A program made the position numbers and the translations under genes. DNA of 64,000 bases from Apiotrichum sp. Y4204. Lineage: Eukaryota > Basidiomycota > Tremellomycetes > Trichosporonales > Trichosporonaceae. Location: contig JAMYHL010000022.1 in assembly GCA_025531455.1 (NCBI GenBank), positions 310,001 through 374,000 of the forward strand, in the 5' to 3' direction. Position 1 is the first letter of the stretch, and every line of letters begins with the position of its first letter. Positions 58,470 to 64,000 of the stretch are shown piece after piece. The notes under the pieces were generated by a model. It saw only the letters and a program-made list of their open reading frames with translations. It ran no database searches and had not been told where the DNA came from.

Positions 58470-59586
58470 TCAATACGGCTCCAGACCCGCAAGCTGCCGT
58501 CCGCGGGGGGAGAGCACGGGTGGGGTGCGCGGCATCGTCCTCTCATCCGGCTGGACGTCCCAGTGCGGCTTGAACTTTGCCGCCGTGATGCGGAAGTCGA
58601 GCGGGTCGTGACTCGTCCCCCAGCTCTGATCAAAGCACTCCCGCTTGCGCTCCACCTGCTCGCGCGTCGCGTCCTTTGCAGGCTTGTAGCACACGTACGC
58701 AGCCAGGCGGGGGCGCTCCCCTGCCGCCGCCGCGCCGTAGTGCACCGTCCTACTGTCCCAGAGGATCAAGTCTCCTGGAGCGGCACACACCTTCTCCCAC
58801 ACGCAGCCCTGCGACTCGAACCACTCCACCGCACCGGCCGTGTGGCCCCACCAGTCGGACGTCGGCCACCCATCAGGCGGACGCACCTCGGGATGCGTGG
58901 CAAAGTACTCTGCGAACAGCGCCGTGCTCCCCCGTAACACCATCAGCCCGCCGTCGCGCTCCCCGTTCTCGGCGAGGTTGACGATACCCTGCACGCAGTG
59001 GCGCCACGTGCGGGTCGGGCTCTGGTCGACGTGCGGCCACGGCGCGGTCGCGGCTGCGGGCAGCTCGGAGGCGAACGGGAGAGAAATGTTGATACTGTCG
59101 TACGAAACGAGCAACTCGGGGGTGCCCCACAGCCGCGCGAACGCGTCGACCACACCAGGCTCGGAGCGGATATCCCACACAAACTGCTCGTGCTGCACGC
59201 CATACCGGTGAAACAGGCCGCCCTTGTCGAAGGCGGGCACCGTGGCCGGGTGCCATGTCGTCCGGTCATCGCCCTTGAAGCCTGTTGTTAGCGGAGTAAC
59301 ACAGGCCACGTACCGAGGCCAAACGACTCGAGCCACGCGTACATCTCCGCGACATAGTGTTCCGCCCTCTCGGGTGAGACCACGCCGCGCACGACCGTGT
59401 ACTGCCGTCAGCACGATATCAGTGTATGCTACTCACGCCCTGCGTTTCGAGCTCGGGAAATGCGCCGGTCTGGGGTTTCGCCGGCGCGCTCGCCGACACT
59501 GGGGATGGCCCGGGCGCCGACGCCGGCGCCGGAACCGTGTGCGGGAGGTTGGGCGTCGGCGTAGGATGCAGAGTCTGGACAGTCAT
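58470..59586 (-). CDS. Phytanoyl-CoA dioxygenase-like 2-oxoglutarate/Fe(II) oxygenase
   Basis: Exons 59586-59437, 59401-59314 and 59281-58470 give 349 residues; introns are 35 and 32 bases. Residues 1-45 are Pro/Ala-rich linker. The catalytic double-stranded beta-helix shows the H-x-D pair in WPHVDQSPTRTW (near 162), the distal iron His in WDSRTVHYGAAA (near 259), and the Arg that holds 2-oxoglutarate in ERPRLAAYVCY. The sequence YDSINISLPF and the QSP wording fit the fungal PhyH-like group. Such enzymes hydroxylate small molecules or lipids; the substrate cannot be read from sequence. The C-terminus contains a Trp/Pro-rich stretch (FKPHWDVQPDE). The start is the ATG that opens the frame; no signal or peroxisomal PTS1 tripeptide is present (it ends EPY). 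Confidence 0.83.
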
Positions 59587-61000
59587 CCCCGGAAGTGTTG
59601 GATTCGAGGAGCAAGTAGAGTGAGTGGAGTGAGTAAGTGGCAAAGAACAGACATGTCGCGCAGGGCCTCCCCCTCAAGTTCTTTTATCCCCACGCTGCCG
59701 ACTGCTTCCCGGGCGCCGCTGTGGGCGTCCTCGAAGCGACAAACTGGGTGCTGCGTGTTTCCATGTTGCGTGTTGCCAGATATGGCGTCGTGCGGTCGTA
59801 ATCTGCGGACCGGCATCTGGCGGCCTGGCGGGAGAAAGCGCCGAAAACCCACGGATCAAACTTCACGCTTCGCGAAGCTGGAATGGCCCGACAACGTAAT
59901 CGCAAAATGTCCCGGTGTAGACCAAAATCTTGTCTCAGCACGTAGCTTGCGCGGCGACCGGCGTTGGCGCCGCCGACCCAAACACGTGAACACCGCCGTC
60001 CATAGCCATGTCCCATGTGCCGTGCGTGGTACCCTGCGGTCTGCGGCCTGCGGCCTGCGGACTCCGGAGCGGGCGTGCGGATATGCGGCGCATGTAGCTT
60101 TGGCAGGGAACGAGAACGGGCGCGGGGGAGGGGGGAACCATAGTTGTGGCAGATTATCGGATAATCTGCGGAGCACACTGCGGCGGACAGAGTCGGAGAT
60201 GGCCGATTAAGAAACGTGAGCTATGCGTGTCGGGTGCATGGCAGAAGCATGTCGCAGTGGCAGGAAGGAAATGCCACGTTTTGGGCGCTGGGGGCGGTAT
60301 ACAAGCATACATGCATCATATCCTCATTCCCTGCACAGCGGAACGTCTGACCCGCGCCAAGTCCTCGGTGTACCGGGTGTGCGTGACGGGAGCGAAACGG
60401 GGTGCGGGATGTTCTGTGGATCTAAGGAGCTGGGAGATGCAGGACTGGTATACTGGTCTACTGGGCGCGATGGGTACTACACATGTGCTGCGGCGCAGCT
60501 GCGCTGCCCCAGCCATTCGATCATTCCGTTTGGCGGACGCATCGCCTGTACATACCATGGCGACGGATCTACACGATCCTGGTTGCTGGATCTCTGGCTA
60601 ACTCCGTTGTGCGGCTCGCTTGACCCTGTTTCGGGGTCGGTCCCGCGTCTCGGGCGGAGGTGTCCGTCCGCGTAACGTAACGCGATCGACTCAAGAGGCA
60701 TACCTCTCCTTCCAAGACGCCCTATCTCGACACGTCACATTTGGCCACTCTTCACCCAGCACTGCCACATGCCGCGCCCGCATTGTCCATCAATGTCATG
60801 AGCTACCGGGGTACAGTTTGTACAGGTAGGGAAAATCTAGCTAGGAGTGGTCGGACAGGCAGCTGACGGAGAGAATGGGAATGGGTGTATGCGAGTATGA
60901 AATGGCTGTGGGCCGAGCATTGGCCCGCCGACATGTCAACAACCAGAGTGCAAATGAGAGAGAGAGCGATACTGAAGGGAAAGAAATGTAGGTCTACTGC
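59587..61000. other. PhyH-gene promoter and GH17-gene 3' region
   Basis: 1.4 kb with no recognised gene. A short CTGCGGC tandem repeat lies at about 60034-60060. The side near 61000 should be the 3' UTR of the glucanase gene. Confidence 0.5.
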
Positions 61001-62525
61001 TTAGCTGGGCGGCGGGCAGTCGGGGATCTTGATGTCCTTGAGGTTGCGGTCCTTGTCAAAGAGACCCCTGTACAGTTAGGATACGCAGGCTTTGCGAGCT
61101 GTGAAGCACTCACCAGTAGCCCTCAACACCACCGTAGCGCTTGTCCTTCCACTCCTCGTCAAACGGCTCAAAGTAAAAGTACTTTGTGCCGTTCTGGTTG
61201 GCCTGGCAGACGTACTCATCGAGGAAGACTGGGATCAGCTTGGTCGATGCTATCAAAAGTTGTACTCACTCTGGAGGTTGGCGGTGGTGGCGTCCGTGGT
61301 CGGACGTGTCTCGCCGTTCTCGGAAGTGGGAGGCGACGAGCCAGTCGGCCATCCGGTCTCAGCAATGTAAGTGTCGGGCTTGTTCGGCGACGCCTCTGCC
61401 GGGGCGACGTCTGTCTCCTCAAAGTACTGCCAGGTCCAGGTGGCGGCATCCTGGACGGTGGTTCCAGCAAACCAGGGGTGGACATTGGCCATAAAGTAGT
61501 CAATGTGCGGCGCAAGCGTCGTCGACATGAGGGCGCCGGCGTCACCGGTGCCGACCTTGATTGTCTTCCCGAGGTTCCAGGAGCTGAGTGAGCTCCTGAA
61601 CTTGTCAATGAAGGTGCCCAGCGTGGCGACGGCCTTGGTGTACGCGGCGCCCTGAGGGGTGACGCTGGTGAGGCCAGAAGCAGTCATCTGAATCAGAATG
61701 TACTCGTTGCCGACAGCAACACCCTCAACGTTGTCGACGCCGTAGGTGGTGAAAGCCTCCTGCAGGGCATCGACCTGGACATCATATGCGGTCGTGTTCG
61801 AGTCGATGTAGATGGCGGGCCAGATCTTCATGTCGACCTTGGTGTCCTTGATGGCCTGGAGGACGAGCGCAGTGGTGTTGCACATGGCACCGTAGAGGCG
61901 AAGGCGAGTCGTCAGCTGCGAGAGCAGCTGCATATCACGGTTCACCATCGATTGGTTGGCCCAGCAGTCTGGCCAGACGGTGTACTACGATGTTAGCTTG
62001 GGAATTTTGCACGTCATGGGGAATTGGGCGCGGCACAGCATCGACGGTGATAACGCTTGAGCAAATGGCACTCACCTTGGGGCTGTAGGCAAGACCCCAG
62101 AAGGACTTCTTCAGACGGTCATCCTTGTCGAAGACGGACGGGTCATCGCCGGCCAGCGTGTTGCTGCCACCGCTGCTGCTGCCGGAGCTGTTGCCACTCT
62201 TCTTGTTCGCCTGTGTGACACCGACACCGACTCCGACACCAACACCGATACAGAGGAGAAGAGCGATGAGGCCGATCCAGAGCCACTTCTTTGAGCCGCC
62301 ACTGCGGCCGCCATGGTCACCACGGGGAGCGTACTTCTCATCGCCCATGTGGCGGGAAGCGGTGTTGCCGCCCTCCATCGCCCAGAGGTCGTCGGCGGTC
62401 GCGCCCTGCGTGCCGTGTCCGACGGGGTACTGGTTGCCGTACTGGCCGTTGCCGGAAGCCATTCTGGGAGAGTCCATAGGAGTGTAATCGTTGTGAGAAG
62501 GACGAATGTTGTTGTTGGAATACAT
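61001..62525 (-). CDS. Membrane-anchored GH17 beta-1,3-glucanase
   Basis: Exons 62525-62076, 61984-61270, 61228-61114 and 61067-61001 give 448 residues from the first in-frame ATG. The open frame continues upstream to 62662, where an acceptor-like CTCACCAG precedes TGCGCACAGAA; a start codon split by an intron (A|TG) would add 46 Ser/Pro-rich residues. A single membrane helix (about 76-100, LWIGLIALLLCIGVGVGVGV) follows a polar cytosolic part, giving type II topology. The GH17 domain begins after a Ser/Gly linker with FWGLAYSP. It has VAVGNEYIL with the acid/base Glu, and YIAETGWPTGS with the nucleophile Glu. Aspergillus BtgC-type enzymes have this layout; they remodel beta-1,3-glucan in the cell wall. 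The C-terminal EPFDEEWK segment is also typical. Confidence 0.85.
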
Positions 62526-64000
62526 GGAGTCGTTGTCGCTCAAAAGCGCTGCGGACGGTGAGGGGTTCGGGGATCCTCCAACAAATGGGTCAGAGTACAG
62601 TGACGCGCGATGGGCCGGGGGAAGGTTTGAGGGGTCGCCAAGGTCGTTCAGTTCTGTGCGCACTGGTGAGCTCGCAGCAAAGGAGGCGAGAATAAGAAGG
62701 TTGGCAAGGGGGGGATAAGGGACGGCCTAGGAACGAGAACGCAAGGCCGGAGGACAAGGGGGAGGAGGGGGGGAGAAAAGGAGCGTTGTGTCGAGATCAA
62801 AGAAGAGGAAGAAGAGATGTAAAGTGGCGGGAGGAGGTGATGGGATAACGAGAGAGAGAGAGAGAGAGAGTGAAGAGGGAGAAAGGGAGAGTAAGAAAGA
62901 GAGACTGTGAATCAAGAAGGAGCGAGTAGGAGAGAGATCGTGAGATTGTGAGAGTGTGTGTGAGAGAGAGCGAGACCAGAGAGTAAGAGACAGCGTGTGC
63001 TGACTGGGAAACGACGACGACAGCACACACACAGCTCTCTAGGCAGACTAGAGGCTACTGTTGAAGAGGACAAGAGCTAGTACAGGATAACGCCACCGCA
63101 GACGGACGCACACACGCGCACGAGACGAGAGGGAGAGCTGCTAGATCTCAAGAGCGGACTGCAGGGACTGCAAGCGATCAATATGGAAAGGCAGTGGCTA
63201 GAGGAAGGCAGGGGGCAGGTCACAGAGGCTGGGCGCGCACTGGCGCACTGGGCGCATTGGGCGCACACTGAGAGTCTGGGGCCAAGGCGCCCAAGGGGGC
63301 GCGTTGAGAGCGGCGATTTGGCCTTTTTTTCTTTCTTCTTCCTCCTCCTTCTTACTCTCTCTCTGGTCGCGCGCATTCTGCGTTCCTCGCTCTTTTTGCT
63401 CGGCGGCATGCGTGCCGTGCCGTGTGGGTCTTCCTCCGGGCCAGGGCAGTAATCTGCAACCGGCTCCCCCACACGGACCTCCATTATTCCAGGGATCGAC
63501 AGGGTTGATCGCGACCATCAAAAGGGACCAGCAGCAGCCTTTTTTTTGTTTTTGTATTTTTCTTCTTTTCGGGCGTTATTCAGGCTCAAGCTCAGCACGA
63601 GAAGAAACGAGGGACAGGAGGCAGCTCGCCCAAAGAGCGCAGTGCAGGCTGGCTCGGAACCAGACCACCTTCCCGATCTTCCAAAAACCATGAATAACCC
63701 CAAGTGCAAAGAAAAAAAAAAACAGACGAAGAGAAAAGAGGTTCTCGTTACTGCACCACCGAGCGCTCCTCGACCTATCGCACGCTTCGCAGCTATCGCA
63801 GCCGCTAGCTTACGTGGTTTAGAGGACTGCAATAAGGGGCCAAGCAACGAGAATAGACAGGAGACAGTCGCTCTGTGGGATCTGAGGACCACCAAGCTCC
63901 CAGCTCATACGATGGCCACTGCCCATTCCGACACCACGGCCATTCCAACCCATCCGGCAGGGTGTGCTGGATTGTGTGGCGCGTGTGGCACCCACCAGGT
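62526..64000. other. GH17-gene upstream region to window end
   Basis: Purine-rich on the plus strand (C/T-rich on the gene strand), including an AG dinucleotide run at about 62850-62870. No ATG occurs on the gene strand between 62663 and about 63400. It should hold the promoter and a long leader, possibly with an intron. No other gene is recognised before the window ends. Confidence 0.5.
62850..62870. repeat. AG dinucleotide microsatellite
   Basis: About ten AG units, reading CT on the glucanase strand, in its leader or promoter. Confidence 0.85.

Overview
The window is nuclear DNA of a filamentous or yeast-like fungus, most likely a basidiomycete and probably a tremellomycete (Trichosporonales-like). 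The reasons are GC-rich coding sequence, many very short spliceosomal introns (about 31-50 bases) with a CTGAC/CTAAC branch site just before the acceptor, and a fungal gene set (CreC, Sch9, Pma1, Bat1, Reb1-type Myb protein, GH17 glucanase). The exact genus is inferred and not proven. Gene structures below were built by hand: I joined exons only where GT-AG junctions keep the frame, and every complete model except the GH17 N-terminus closes from ATG to stop.

Layout. 1-2655 (-): N-terminal part of a giant BEACH-type protein, cut by the window edge. 3308-3717 (-): small secreted, probably GPI-anchored protein. 6907-9294 (+): CreC/WDR20. 9527-11731 (-): vacuolar carboxypeptidase S of the M20 family, convergent with CreC. 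12868-12939 (-): tRNA-Gln(CTG). 13590-14296 (+): intronless M24 peptidase with a bacterial look. 14.3-29.3 kb: a gene-poor stretch whose only recognised gene is a two-exon, Kex2-type precursor of a cysteine-stabilised alpha/beta defensin-like peptide (16643-17160). 29350-33015 (+): plasma-membrane H+-ATPase Pma1. 34530-36286 (+): nuclear protein with two Myb-like helical repeats. 36542-38524 (-): mitochondrial branched-chain aminotransferase. 39659-42286 (-): Sch9 kinase. 44212-46586 (+): Reb1-type Myb factor. 48102-52315 (+): WDR48/Bun107. 52779-54819 (+): PTR2 peptide transporter with 13 exons. 54953-57154 (-): Tvp38. 58470-59586 (-): PhyH-like dioxygenase. 61001-62525 or further (-): membrane-anchored GH17 glucanase.

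How the genes may work together. CreC/WDR20 and WDR48 are known partners of the same deubiquitinases (USP12/46 in animals, Ubp9 in fission yeast, CreB in Aspergillus), and both are encoded here about 40 kb apart. Several other genes handle nitrogen and nutrient signalling: Ptr2 (peptide uptake), carboxypeptidase S (vacuolar peptide breakdown), Bat1 (branched-chain amino acids), Sch9 (TORC1 effector) and Pma1 (proton gradient that drives uptake). They are not arranged as one co-directional cluster, so this may be chance. The most noteworthy loci are the defensin-like precursor isolated in a gene desert, the bacterial-looking intronless M24 peptidase, and the co-located deubiquitinase cofactors. 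No transposon, CRISPR array or rRNA was recognised.
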